Assembly (NCBI GenBank): GCA_001599595.1 | Contig: BCHH01000018.1 | Location: forward strand, 520,258 to 584,257 | Direction of reading: 5' to 3' | Length of the DNA: 64,000 nucleotides | Origin: Beverwykella pulmonaria | Lineage: Eukaryota > Ascomycota > Dothideomycetes > Pleosporales > Melanommataceae | In this document: positions 1 through 12,492 of the stretch, in pieces | Layout of the letters: each line of letters opens with the position of its first letter | Position numbering within the stretch: the first letter of the stretch is position 1 | Notes under the pieces: model-generated | Told to the model about the DNA's origin: nothing | Databases searched by the model: none | The model's input: only the letters and a program-made list of their open reading frames with translations | Translations under genes and position numbers: made by a program

Positions 1-2799
1 AGCAACGCCATACCAGATGATGGCTCAAGCGACGAATAGGATACAGAAAGTCCAGCCAAGCCACGTCCTTTTGCCCCTTCGTTAGCTCGATGTTGGTGGC
101 AGGATTCACATACAAGGTACTGGGAAAGGGTTTTCAAGGTCACGTCGTATGGTGCTGGCATTCGAGCCAATGTGCTGCATGTTTTCACGCACGCTTTAGA
201 AACAGCCACGTAAGATGGGAAACTAAGGGTGAGTGGAAATTGCATTTCTCATCTGCTGCTGCTTTGGGACACTGCTTCAGGATACGACCAATTGTGTTGG
301 AGATGGGAAAATAGAGCGAGAAATGTTGGTGAGCATTCATCATTACAGCCAGAGGAAGACATTGCCAGGGTAAGGTTGAATCGTGATTCATATGAGAATA
401 TAGGAGTAACTAGACATCTACAGATAGAGGACGTAACGGGGCATCACTCTTGCCTTCGTATATTATTCTCTTTACAAAGAAACTGTAAGATGGGGCTTTA
501 CGAACAAACAAAGTAGGGGAGTTCCTCGCAGTGACAAAAATTTAGAAACAGCTAAATCTGTCGGGCGAGTGAGCAACATCATGAGCACAACCCACAACAA
601 CCATTTAACACGGGATGTCTCTGCGCGCATAAACAATGGAAATTGGGTTTGAGAGAATGCAAAGCCCCAGTCCAACGCGGGATAAGCATCTGCTCACTGT
701 TGCCTGTGTTAGTAGCCAATCCCGCAACGCAGTTGGTACATCATCTGAGCATCGGAGTATGGGAATGATGTCAAAGCTACAAAATAGGACTATACTAAGC
801 ACGGACTTCTCTTGATTTACACATCGACAGCTACTCAAGTTTACTGTGATAATTTTGTAGAACTCACACTAGATCCCAGCTCAGGGCGTTGCACGCTAAA
901 TAGCAAGCGAGCAGAATGTTTCGTTTCGCAAATTATTATAAGCAGTCGTGCCACCAAATCAAACACGCGTTTCGACTTTCGATCATCGCTGACAGCACGT
1001 GAGCGGCGAGTCTTGTACCAGCCCATCACTCGTTCAGTGCTGCTTACATGCAGTGCTTGCTTACCCGCACGCACCCACATGCGTACAGAGGCTTACGGCC
1101 CGTCGGCCGCTGCACGGTGCGCCTTACAGGCTCTCATGACCTGCAGAAACTCGACGTCTTACGGGCCGAACTTTTTTCTTCCCACCATGTGTTTGTGCTC
1201 TCCAGCGGCTGACTGAGTACGCCCCGAAGTGCATGAACTGCGCAGTACGTACGCCCCACAGGCCGCAAATGGGGCCGTTGTTTAGCTTTAAGGTCTTAGT
1301 GTGACGTAAGTTTTGATTACATCTGGTAGAGAGATTACGAGATGCAGGGACTGAGGGATCTATAACATCAGCACATATAGATGAATAATGCGGACTCAGG
1401 ATCCTGGCTCTTGAGTGTGACTAGAGGTCTCAAAGCAGGAATTCTGATTTGTGTGTTATGTCGGGGGTTGTGGTGCTTGGATGCAACATCGATGTTCCCA
1501 GCGGGAGGTCGAATGAGTTGTTTCGAAGGGATCATTGGCTTGCATCATGTATCAGACTGGATATTGATAGCTTCCATTGATGTCGGATTACTGCATACAG
1601 TAATTCTCGAGCCCGAAAATCACCAGATGAAATGGTTCACCAACGGAAGATAGGGGGAAGGAACTCGTCCTAGCTTGATTTTGTTCTGTAGATTGCAGAA
1701 ATTCTCGTGCATCTTTTTTGAGGTGTACGCAACAAGAGGAGCCTGCCTGTAGTTGGTGAGGGGAGCATAAATGAGCTGGCTTTGGTTAAAGAGAGGACTA
1801 GCTGAAGAGAGGGATGGATCTCCGATTGATACGAAATTGGGCTTAAGAGTTAGACTAACGTGGGTGCATTGAAACCTGTTTTCAGCACAGGAGTAGTATA
1901 TCACTCAGAGTCAGACATTAACAACCATTGAGGTAAGTGGTTCTACACTCGTAATATTAGAAGGCCTTTCAGCCCGGTGGTCTGATGCAAAATGTTTGGG
2001 GGACCTTTTCATTTTCACCTCCTATTCACTCAAGCTTCACAATCCGGTCATTTCCCACCCACTCTCCCTTCGCATCCTCGCCACCTCAAGTCACTACACT
2101 CTAGCCATCCTCCATATTATCTCACCCAAAAAATGATCTTGGCCTCGGATGTAGTTTCCCCTCTATGTGTAGCTGATCCAGAGCAGGCACTTAAACATCG
2201 TCCTCGGCCCAAGTGTACATTCCCGACTCTGGCCCTAGGAGTCCCGATCGGGTAGCGTCTTTGATGTTCACCAGATTGATTTTTTTACTGGTTGAAAGTT
2301 TTGGTTTGGCGCTCAGGTGGCTCGATTGGGGCTGCTGCATCTGCATATCTCTCCATTGCGTTACGTCCTCGGGATGCATTGTGCGACGGCTTCTCGAGGA
2401 AGTAAATAAGAAAATTGCGGCCATAGCCCGTGATTATGGGGAGAAAACCGCCATTGTCCCGTGGCCGAGGCCCGGGCGCCATTGGGTTCGTGGGAAAGTT
2501 TGATCGTCTTCCACTTCACGTCTATGCGTGATGAGACATCCAGATAATGGAGTTGACCGCTCATAGGATCGGAGCTTGATATCAAGTAGAGGCAGACGTT
2601 GACAAAAGTAACACTTGACGTCGAGATTAGAGTCTCGCAGATCTGCGCCCAGGTGTGCGTGTCCATGTCGAAGTTTTAGACATGTTACTACTGTGATCCA
2701 ATCACGTCGTCACTGGTATTCCCCACCAAAGGTCCAGGACACACCAATTTAGTGCTCTCGCCGATTCATCCCCAAATTTACGTTGCCCAGCATCACCTT
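1..2799. other. Intergenic, no gene recognised
   Basis: No reading frame here exceeds about 134 codons, and none shows a recognisable family motif, signal peptide or conserved splice pattern on either strand. I saw no tRNA, no long inverted repeat and no LTR with matching flanks. It is 3' of the minus-strand CFEM-like gene. A divergent, poorly conserved small gene cannot be excluded. Confidence 0.5.
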
Positions 2800-3746
2800 C
2801 TACTTCTTCTCATCTGATTTCACCTTAACAATACCGCCTTCTAACTCCACTCTCTCACCCAACCCTCGATTCTCTAACTCATACCGATACTTCACAGAAT
2901 CGCCCTGCACCTCCTGTGTCTCCACATAATCACCAGTCAACTCTCCCCTCACATTCCCATCCGTCTCCCCCGGTTTTGCATCGTTAAACGCCGGGTCTTC
3001 GGATGCTTGCGTGCGTTGCGCAGCCCGTCGTCGTCGCCACCAGAAAAGAAAACTGACGACGCCGGCGGCGATGACGAGAACGCCCACGACGACCGGGGCA
3101 GCGATGGTGACGACGGGGGGTTTCTTCGAGTTGGTGGGTGTGGTGATGGGAGTTGAGGAGGTAGATTTTGATGGGGGGATGGCGGTCGTGGTTGGTGGGG
3201 CTTGAATGATTGTTACTACTGCTGTTGCATTGTTTGCATCTGATCTCTAGGTTAGACCATCTACTGCTTGGAACGATAGGTGCTGGACGTACACCAAGCC
3301 AACTCAGTCGTCTTCATGCAGTAACTATGGAAGAGGTTGAGCGCGCTCGCAATCTCCGCCACCACGGTCGCGCTCGGCGACCTGGTTGGCGTGATCCGAC
3401 CAGCTCGTGTACTCGTAGCCGCGCAGTTCGCGCCTACGGCTGTAGATATAATGCTTGAGAATTGCCTGAGTCCTTTGTTTAGCTGCCAATATTCTCGGAG
3501 ACAAGGATGTGGAGGAACAACGTACCTGCTGGAATCTACGCAAAAACAGCTAAAGCTCGTCAGTTGCATGTCGTCACCGCATCCCGACGACTGAGCTCTA
3601 ACAATCGCGCTGATGCGGTCTTGGGCGCATTCTGGTAGCGAGGAGTACAATGGCACTTGGTCGATGAAGATCAATGTCTTGCTCGCCTGTATACCTAGGA
3701 CAAGAGCAGAGAGTGCAAGTAGAAATGGTGAGGTTGAAAATCGCAT
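2800..3746 (-). CDS. CFEM-like single-pass membrane protein
   Basis: Three exons on the minus strand, 3746-3526, 3465-3293 and 3239-2800, join in frame to 277 aa; introns are 60 and 53 nt (GTACGT donors, CAG acceptors). The start is the ATG at 3746, which opens directly into a signal peptide (MRFSTSPFLLALSALVLG). Residues 30-125 form a cysteine-rich ectodomain with Cys at about 40, 56, 67, 69, 88 and 123 (LPECAQ, SGCGDD, SCFC). This resembles the CFEM-like ectodomains of Pezizomycotina but has six rather than eight cysteines. A Thr/Ser/Pro-rich stalk follows, then one membrane helix at about 179-198 stopped by WWRRRR, then an acidic cytoplasmic tail of about 75 aa. Likely a cell-surface sensor or adhesin-type protein; the ligand is unknown. 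The fold class is solid, the family name is inference. Confidence 0.8.
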
Positions 3747-4495
3747 CTCGTCTGTAGAATCTGAATTCACAGTTGCCAAGTCGATCCGGGAGACAGAGAA
3801 TTGGGGGTACTCCAGAGCTGTGGGTCCCGCTGTTCTTTCTTACTTCGGACGATCAACTCTGGCGCAGCTTGCTTGCACTACCCTCACACTCGCTTGGCAT
3901 TTACTTTCGCGTTTGCGAACCAAGCCATTGCAAGCGTACCATTCCGATGGGTGGTCGCTCGGCGACTCATTAATTACCTGCCATTCCCGACCGGGAATTT
4001 ATAGCCAATCAGATTTCAGTTCTACCTTCGCTAGCGTTCTTCACGCCTATGAGGCGCAATTTAGACGCCTGACCAAGCATATAGAGGCGCTGGTGAACCG
4101 CAGATCTATTGTTCTAGTCTTCATTCCGGTTGGTGGAACCTTGATCTCAGGAGTGGACGAAAGAGGGCTGAAGATCGCGTTTTACTGCATGGGAATTTTT
4201 AGATCTTAGTGCAGGAACGGACCGCCTTGGCCTGTTTTAGACGTTGGGGGCTTTATTTACCACTTTTGAAAAGAAATTTTGTAGTATCAGTGATTTGCAG
4301 TACCCTTCGGCCGTACCTGATGTAGCGTAGAGCGGGAAGGCGTCGCGAAGTTGTACATCAAGCCCATTAACTTTTCTCGGCTTGCCACTGGGTCTTGACC
4401 CATGAATTGCTCTGAGGGACATAGCTGAAACGCAGAGATTTGCAGATTTACATTCCAAGATTGGATATTGGGAAAACAATGACATGTTCAAAAGG
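3747..4495. other. Intergenic between two minus-strand genes
   Basis: This is the upstream region of the CFEM-like gene and the downstream region of the GH127 gene. A 198-codon plus-strand frame at 3613-4209 lies partly antisense to the CFEM-like exon 1. It shows no family motif and I treat it as chance. Nothing else is supported. Confidence 0.5.
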
Positions 4496-6716
4496 TCAAG
4501 AGAGTTTCAGCACGGGCAAATCCACCAAATGCAACTTCGCGCCACCCAAGGGTTCTAACTTGACGCTCTTCGCATTTCCAATGCATTTCCTATCCTCCCC
4601 CGTAGGCGGTGCATCGGGCACGCCCTTGAAAATTCCCCACTCAATCTCGCACCCCATCGCTTCGATCCAGACTGGACTCGCACCCGGCTCAAAGATCGGG
4701 CTGGGCAGTCCCGTCACGTTGGAAGTTCGAACAACCAGCGTGTCTGGGTCAATCGCGTAATTCCATGCAGATTCATTGTGATACTGGTGATCTCTTGATT
4801 GCACGGGCGCATACCCACCAGGGAGGAAGTCGTTGCCGCCATTTCCGAACGCTTTCGGAGCGGTGGAGACATTTGAGGAGGGGATGGCGAGCGCGAAGAC
4901 GAGAGCGCCGTGATGGATGGCGATCGTGTCGTTTGCGCGGGGTTCCTGGATGATGCCTGGGTTGCCGATTGTGTATACCACCTTTGAAGTCCCAGCTGGG
5001 ACTGATATCTTGTGCAATCCCGTATGGCTGTTTGGAGTGACACCGGACGTTGAATCACCAATGATGACAGTGGTTTTCAATACGTCGGCCCATGCGGGAA
5101 CGCGGATGTAGAAGTCGAACGAGGAATTTGCAGTGATACTATAGGTGAGTGTATCACTAAACGGGTAGTCGGTCTCACAGTCCACCTTCGTTCCTCCAAT
5201 CTGCACACTGCCCGGCGCCAAAAGTGCATGCGCGATCCCAGTATCCGCAACACTGACATACATCGCGGCTGCAAACTTCGGATACCCCTGCGGATGATTC
5301 ACTGTGCAACATGGGTAGTCTACCTCGAGGCCATATGACTGGCCCCACGAATTCACGTTCCAGAATGGAGTATTGGACAAGTTCTCTGCGTATGGTTGAT
5401 TAGGCTGCGAGACGTACTGCCGCGCCCACCAGTCAGGTGTGAGCTGCACGGGGAGCGCATTAAAAGCTGTCTTCTCGCAGCGGTCTGCATAGCTCGCATC
5501 ACCGAGGGCTTGGTACAGATAGGAAAGCGAGTACATGGTCTCCACGAGTGTGCAAGTTTCAGAGCCGTAGTAGGGTGCGAGACCAGCGAGCCGCTCGTCG
5601 GCGAGAATTGCACCAGAGGCCGCGCCGTGGTATTGAAATGTCCAGTCCACGGCGTCTTTTGTCGCTTGGACAAGCGAGTCGTTGTGCGTAAAGCGGCGGA
5701 ACACGGCAAGCGCTTTGAGGCCCTGACCGACGTTCACGCCGTGTTCATATGGGAAGAGCGGTTCTGTCTCGCTGATCGGGAGAGTGTTCAGGTCCTGTTT
5801 GATGTACGTGGTCGGATTGTACCAGTCAGCCCAATTGAGCGAGCCTTTGATCAGAAGATCCATGTTTTCAGCAAGTTGTGTCGAGTTCTGACCATCGGAG
5901 TGGGATTCGTATAGCCATTGGAGTGTGATCAGCATATCCTGGACACGAACGCGACCCCTACGATCAGAGTCAGTATTCATAGTTTCGACACATAAAATGA
6001 GGACAAATACCATTGCTCATCACCCTGTTGCATCTGATCGCCATCATGATAGTGGTAACCGGTATAATTGTCCCTCAGCATGCTGTTCATTAACCCTGAG
6101 AACTTCCACAGCGCATCCACAATCTTCCCTTCATACGCTACTTCTGCCTCTGCCATCTGCATTAAGCCGAGGAAGAACGGCATCCTTCCCCAGAAATTCC
6201 TCTCCGTGCCGATCTCAGGCCCCAACCACCCATCATCTTGCTGATTAGCTAGAACAAAGTCCGCAGCACTGTGCACCTGGTCGAGCAGTCTCAGGTCGTC
6301 AAGTGTATACGCAAGAGGGACAAGACCATTAAACCAATACGGGAAACCTTCGCGGAGAGAGGAGTATTCCTTGGTGCCACCGAGCCAAGTAGAGTGCGCG
6401 ACGTAGTCATAGAAGTCATGTTCGTGGCCAGCAAGTCCGTTGGCGGAGAGTGCAAGTTGATCCTTGAGCCAGCCTGAAGGTCTTATAGAGCCCAAGGGTA
6501 GTGGTTGGAACGCGAGCGGAACCACTGGAAGGGTTAGACAGGCACAAAAGAAGTGCCAGAGAGTGATTGGGACTTGAGCATAGACAGGGGAGAAGAAAGA
6601 AAGAAAGAAAGCATATGCTATCAGAGGCCAACTTAACAAAAGAATTAAACCGTACAATTGCGGGTACCTTGCGCCCCACCTCCCAACGCTATAATAGCAA
6701 CACACCATCTCTTCAT
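4496..6716 (-). CDS. Secreted GH127/DUF1680 beta-L-arabinofuranosidase
   Basis: Exons 6716-6668, 6524-6011 and 5957-4496 join to 674 aa. Intron 1 is 143 nt and intron 2 is 53 nt, both GT..AG. The ATG at 6716 gives a short signal peptide ([16 protein letters not shown]) that splices directly into the conserved entry motif of the family ([15 protein letters not shown]). Three zinc/catalytic elements known from bacterial GH127 are visible: GSETC at about 320-323 (Glu and Cys) and the Cys-Cys pair in YPCCTVNH at about 404-405. In the family, one of these cysteines is the nucleophile. The (alpha/alpha)6 barrel fills the first two thirds, followed by beta-sandwich regions. Expected role: removal of beta-L-arabinofuranose from arabinan or hydroxyproline-rich wall glycoproteins outside the cell. 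Substrate is inferred from family only. Confidence 0.88.
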
Positions 6717-9034
6717 ATCGATCTTCCATTCCATGTTGATTTCGGATATGAATAAAAAATAGAGCAAGGCAAATTTTTTTTAGAAAATGATGAGAGTACC
6801 AAAAGAGGAAAGATAAAAGGCGATGTGCAGAGAAGCAGATACTAAAGCTTTCTTCGGCTTTAATAAATTATGCGATCCTTTCAACACCGCCACACCCAGA
6901 AATCCGACCTTCCTATCAAACCGACCCCTTATATCCATGCCCTTGCATAGATCCCCCCAGACTAGCAGCCGGTAAGCCGGCTATGCATTCAAAACCCCAG
7001 CGCCGTTGTCGCCTTCGTCGATTTCCGGTTATATACAAGAGCGACTGCCACTGTTCAAATACGGTATTATTTTCGTTGGTTATTATACGGATTACCAGCA
7101 GCGGAATACGTTTCACGAAGATGGGCGAGATCTAAGCAATCCAAATTGGCTTGCGGTATCGTTTGGGAAAGAGAGAAACTCGAGAAATGACGTTGCAGTA
7201 AAAGTGGAGGTGGCTAGTGCGTTCTGTTTCCGGGATAGTCGGATGACAATGCCCTGAGAGCCGTTGATCACGGATACTATTATTGGCCCCGCCACTAACA
7301 TGCCGATACCAAGTGTTGATTTCGTGTATATAGAAAAGCATGTTGATCACATGAGATGAGATCATTCGCACATGTTATAGCGTTATAATCAGACCTAAAC
7401 ACCGAGCTAGAATGAGGGAAGGGGAGAAGGATCCTGAACAGTGGCCATTCAGATGAGAACGAGGACTTGAAGAGGTTGAAAGGCTGACAAGATTTTGGTG
7501 AGAGAGTAACAAACTAAAGTAAGATATCCATCATGCATGCGTCTCCCTGGCCTCTATATAACAGTACCGGCCATAAAATCCCTCCGCAAAGAACAGGCAA
7601 ACTTCATGGTTCTGTGGACGGCGTAGACCACACCAAATGTATATGCTTAGCCCGGATCTTTGTATTTTGACTTCCAACAGTGACAGTGTACCAATCCTAT
7701 CTTGAATGTGCGCATCACCTGGCTCCGCTTTGGGGGGGGTGGTAATAGGGTTCGTAAGGCTAGGTCGACGAGATACGTGGAGGTAATGGTCGTTGAAACC
7801 TGTTTAAAAGTCATCCTGAAGGGTAGTGGCTATCTTTTGGGCCGACCCAGGCCCTTCGCAACGGGATTCGGTACCCGAATCGTAGCGACATTCATCATGC
7901 GCTGCCCGCTTTCAGAAGGCGAGCTGTCATCGCTTCATCAAATAAATTTTTTCCAGCTCCTCATATTCCTCACTGGTGCTCCTAGCAGGGTCTCCGTCAC
8001 TGTAGTCCTCTTCTAACGTATGGTACCGCAGTCGCAGTCTTCTGGTCGATACGAGTTTGGGATAGGAGGCCGATGATAGGAGCTACGGATGTTCGGGCTG
8101 TAGCTACGACCTGGAAGCCCAATGCGTGCGGTGTAGAGGATGGAAAATGCCTTAGATTTTGCAAAAGAGGGTGAGACGAGAAGAGACGAGTATTGAGATA
8201 GGAGGATTGCCGCTGGAAGAAGCGTCTTATCCAGTGGGTAGGTGCCAAGACCGAGGCTCGGAGGCAGTTGTTCCCCGTCAGTGCTACTCCCAAACAATGC
8301 CGAATGGAACGAGATTCCCATCGCTCGGCCACCTTTAGCCACGATTCATGAGTTCTGCAACCAGAGACACTTACATGATCATCTCTCTGCGAATGTCACC
8401 TGTACAGGCGATTTGCTCTGCTCGCCCCCCCCTCCTCTTCCGAGGACACCCTGGAGCCAGCATCTGATCCATCGGCCATGGAGAGACTGCAACTTGCAGC
8501 ACACTCAGGCAGGAAAAAATAAGATTCTCCGCCAATACGCGAAGATCAGCACTCGAGAGGAACGCTGTAATGCATGATCCGGATCCCACGTGCTTTCCTC
8601 CAAGGCTGGGACCGGCTAGCGCCCGTTGAAGGGAACGACGCTGGGAGCCCATGACTTCAAACGGCGCCAGAGACGGACGGAAATTTATTTATTTTTTCCG
8701 CACGACCAACCCAGAAGCGTTCTTTGGCTTCTGGAAACCAAGTCGCTTTCCAAATTTCGGTGCCTCCCGTTTCTGTGATTGGCTTCCAGCTAACCGTTTC
8801 ACGTCCGCCCTAGGCTTGTACTTTAGCACCGCAGCAAAATTACTCCTTTGGCACCAAAGATTGCAAGTCAAGCGTTGAAGCCAGGATGCGGCGATATATG
8901 TTAGGTGCACATCCCGTTCTCAGCCACCGTTTTTCTTCCACCACACACATTCGTTACAGTTCTTCTTTTCAAGCTATATCTTTTATCTGCCTCTGCTTCT
9001 TCTTCGTATTCAGTGTCCCTTCGTTTCTATCACC
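6717..9034. other. Shared upstream region of GH127 and pectin lyase genes
   Basis: A 2.3-kb gap between two divergent secreted-enzyme genes. Open frames reach only about 111 codons and none is recognisable. A TATA-like TCTATATAA lies near 7552. Close to the pectin lyase start the plus strand becomes pyrimidine-rich (about 8970-9030), as is common just upstream of highly expressed fungal genes. No repeat with duplicated flanks was found. Confidence 0.45.
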
Positions 9035-10267
9035 ATGAAATTCACCATCCTCGCGCTCGGGAGCGCCATCTCTTGCGGCCAGGCTGCTGTCCTCGGAGAC
9101 CGTTCTATGTTCGACGAGAGAGCTACCTATGCAGTGGTTGGCAAGCCAGAGGGTTTTGCGACCGGCACCACGGGAGGTGGAAGTGCAGCTTGTGCCATTC
9201 CTTCAAGTGTTGCAGAGCTGAAGACTTGGCTCACTGACAGCACTGCTCGTTGTATTGTGCTTGACAAGGAATACAACTTCAAGGGAACTGAGGGCACCAC
9301 TACGGAAACTGGCTGCAGACCAGCCTCCAACACGTGCCCTGGCAATGGTGGCCAAGATGCCATCAACAAGGCTAGCTGGTGCACTAATGGCAATGCTGGC
9401 GCTGGTGTCACTTCCATTAGCGTTACGTACGACACGGCGGGTGTAGCTGGCATCAACGTCGGCTCCAACAAGTCCATCATTGGAGTTGGAACCAAGGGTG
9501 TGATTCGGGGCAAGGGTCTCCGTATCGCTAATGGCGCGAAGAATGTCATCATACAAAACATCCACATCACGGAGCTCAACCCCCAGTATATCTGGGGTGG
9601 TGATGCTATCACCGTGGATGGCTCTGATCTTGTGTGGGTTGGTAAGTCTGGCTAGGTCCCTCACTAACATTCCATATCCTAATCTATTATCATAGATCAC
9701 TGTAAGATCTCCCTCATCGGTCGCCAAATGTTTGTCGCCGGCAACGGCGCTTCCAACCGCGTCACACTCTCCAACAACGAGTTCGACGGTGCGACCAGCT
9801 GGTCCGCCACATGCGACGGACATCATTATTGGGCCATCTATCTCACCGGCTCCTCGGATCTCATCACCATGAAGAACAACTACATTCACCACACCTCCGG
9901 CCGTAGCCCCAAGGTTGGCGGAAACTCACTCATACATGCCGTTAACAACTACTGGTACGCCAATAGCGGCCACGCCTTCGACAATGGTGCCGGCGGAATG
10001 GTCGTTGCAGAGGGCAATGTCTTCCAGAACGTTGTTACTCCCCTGCTTGCCAATGCTGGGCAGTTCTTCGGCTCCCCAAGTACCTCGGCCAATGCTGTTT
10101 GCAGTGCTCACCTTGGCCATGTCTGTGCGCTGAATGCTTTCGGAAGCAGTGGAACTCTGGGTGGTACGGATACTGCGTTCATGTCCAACTTCGCAGGTAA
10201 GTCGGTTGCCAGTGCTGGAACGGCAAGCGCGAGTATTGCAAATGTGGCTGGTGTTGGAAAAATCTAG
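9035..10267 (+). CDS. Secreted pectin lyase, PL1 family
   Basis: Exons 9035-9641 and 9696-10267 (54-nt intron, GTAAGT..CATAG) give 392 aa, the usual length for fungal pectin lyases. The signal peptide is [18 protein letters not shown]. The parallel beta-helix hallmarks follow: [18 protein letters not shown] near the mature N-terminus, [24 protein letters not shown], then [11 protein letters not shown] across the splice join, TCDGHHYW, and the conserved HTSGRSPKV whose Arg (about 272) is the catalytic base of the family. The lack of the aspartate cluster that binds calcium in pectate lyases, together with the aromatic-rich cleft, favours pectin lyase (cleavage of methyl-esterified galacturonan by beta-elimination, EC 4.2.2.10) over pectate lyase. 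It acts extracellularly on plant pectin, alongside the divergent GH127 gene. Confidence 0.93.
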
Positions 10268-10797
10268 GGGTGATAAGACTCTTCTGCTGATTGAGCTTCG
10301 ATCGCCGTGTGGTGCTTGGAGCTTTTTCCCGCGATCTATTTTATTCTTATGTACATATCATTCGATTCATACGAACAGTCTTAATTTAACATTGTTGCTT
10401 CTTGCTCTATTCGTGGACGCGTTCATATCATGAGCAGGTGTTGAGTTGTGAGACATGATACCGCACTGATCTAATGACAGTTCCACGGACCTTCGGACTG
10501 TATCGCCTAGTATACCAGCTGGACACGAACGCACTTTTTCGATGGAAATTTTGTGGCACCTGTTATTGCTGCATCTCAGGCCGTCGGATTTGGGGTAAGC
10601 GCGCCTTAACAATCTCGATTTCCAATGGATTTCCTGTTCTATTCTTCCTATCTCACATCCTGCATTCCAACCATGTCTAATACGCACATAATCAGGCCTG
10701 ATCTTGATAGTAATAGATTTTTAAGCTCTTGATTTGACTCTATCTCTAATGTACATTCCCTTCCCACGCACCGTTCCCGAGACGCCTGCTATGAGCT
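10268..10797. other. Intergenic between convergent genes
   Basis: A 530-nt gap between the 3' ends of the pectin lyase and the nitrilase genes, so it should hold both polyadenylation regions. AT-rich stretches occur at about 10330-10400 and 10700-10740. No gene is seen. Confidence 0.45.
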
Positions 10798-11894
10798 CTA
10801 TTCAGTCTCATCCTTCTTGCTCTTCTCCTTGTCTCCAACCCTTGGGCCGAAACGGTTCAAATTCTGGTCGGCCCAGTGCGAGTGATTGTCGAATTTGAAT
10901 TTGAGAATCTCAGGGCGCTGGTAGTGACCCACTGCATCGATCCACACTTTGACGGCCCCCATTTGCGAGAAATCGATCTCACCTTGCACAAGTTTTTCTT
11001 CTCCTCCCATGTGCGGGCCAGCAATGAAAGCACAGAACGGGTGAAGAATGGAAGACCAACCGCCTCCGGCTTTGACGAGGTTCTGTTCACCGAGGTTCTC
11101 CTTCATCCAGTCGAGACACGTGTCGTCGACATAGTTGGAAGCGGTAATGACGAACACTTGAGCAGTCAAAGCATGTGCCTTCATCAGAGCTTCGATCTGG
11201 ACATCAGCTACTGCTTCGAAACCTGCCATAGTCGACAGCGCCGGCCAGGCACCAGCGTGAATGTGCTGGTTCTGCTGGATCAGGGCCTGTCGCGCGCCGT
11301 TCATGGTGTGCTCCCAGCAAGCCAGACCACCGAGATTGTAGCCCAGCGAAAGCGGCCAGTTGCGGAGAGTGCTGCCATCACCCTGAGCCCATACCAGTCG
11401 CTCCACGTAAGTGGGTTGTAGCTTCCGGTGAACGCCCAGAATGCTTCCATCACTTTCGACAATGACTTGGGAGTTGAATAGCGTGTGGCCACCCAACATG
11501 CGCTCCGAAATTCCAAGGTTGATGGCCACGCCGCTTCGCTGACAGGCGTCCTGGATGGCGCTCATGTCTTCGCCGTTGCTTTCAACGACGACGCTTTCCT
11601 CTGCATACTTTGCTAGTGCACCGACCTGCTTGAGGGGTGCATAGCATTCGATCCAATACTGTAGAGATGATTAATAAACCTGTACTATACATATCTAGGC
11701 TTTCATTGCCGGCGCGCATAGCAACATACAGGGTAGCCGGGCACAAATGTTTCGGGAAAGACTAGCAGCTTGATGTCGTCCTTCGCAGCTTGCTCGATCA
11801 GACTGACAACCTTTTTGATGGTGGCAGCTTTGTTCATGAAGACGGGCGCCGCATGGGCCGCAGCCACTTTGAATTTGGGTGAATTGGGCGACAT
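10798..11894 (-). CDS. Nitrilase (carbon-nitrogen hydrolase)
   Basis: Exons 11894-11730 and 11658-10798 (71-nt intron, GTATGT..CTACAG) give 341 aa. The intron falls exactly inside the conserved VPGYP / YWIE block. The catalytic triad of the nitrilase superfamily is complete and correctly spaced: Glu48 (FPETF), Lys134 (VHRKLQPT) and Cys169 (GGLACWEH). The region after the cysteine (about 169-200, including AGAWPALSTMAGF) resembles fungal aliphatic/aromatic nitrilases more than cyanide hydratases. There is no signal peptide, so it is cytosolic. Reaction: R-CN plus water to a carboxylic acid and ammonia. The C-terminus is short and lysine-rich. It is transcribed divergently from the rhodopsin-fold gene with a 598-nt shared upstream region. 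Substrate preference cannot be read from sequence. Confidence 0.92.
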
Positions 11895-12492
11895 TAGAAT
11901 CTGGTGCAATGCGAGATGAGATAGAGGGCAACGAAGGTGTCAGGGTGTGTCTCGAGATAGAAAGAAAGTGTGAGAGAGGATGACGGCCGAGCGCCTTTAT
12001 TGCGATGCCTTGCAGCTTTAATGATGAGTTGCATGCATAGCGTGCCCAGCCGGAACCTTGCAAGTATCCGTGTCAGGCAACATCCATCTGGCAGCGGCAC
12101 GGTGCGAGGTGACGCTGCAGCGGGTACATGGTTGCTTCGGCTAAGACAGGTGGAGTGTAGATCGACTAAGCATTTTTGGTCCGCACGCCCCGTTCTCAGA
12201 TCTTTGCCGTGTGCGAGAGAGCGAATTCTATGAGAGGCAAGGATGACCATTGTGGTCTCCACCAAAGCGCCGAAGACACAGCGATGTAAGACGAGGAGGC
12301 AGGTCCCCGCCTTGGCCAATATTTTAACAATCTCACTGATACGCTACATAGCACTTGAGAGTTTCGTTGTTTCTTTTTCAATCGCAGTCTCATATTTTAA
12401 GAATCTCTTTTATCTCCTATAAAGTGCTCGAGAGTTCATTTAGTTGCGTTTATAATAACAGTTTTTGTTGTCTTGTGTTGTCTTGTATTGTT
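11895..12492. promoter_or_regulatory. Divergent upstream region, nitrilase / rhodopsin-fold gene
   Basis: 598 nt separate two divergent start codons. Longer open frames here overlap one another on both strands and carry no motif. AT-rich sequence lies near 12320-12360 and 12410-12490 on the receptor side. No specific binding site can be assigned with confidence. Confidence 0.4.

Noticed and set aside
812..1216. 134-codon plus-strand open frame
   Set aside because: No homology that I recognise, no signal peptide or splice context; a minus-strand frame of similar length mirrors it.
3613..4209. 198-codon plus-strand open frame
   Set aside because: It partly overlaps exon 1 of the CFEM-like gene on the other strand, has no motif, and its codon pattern looks random.
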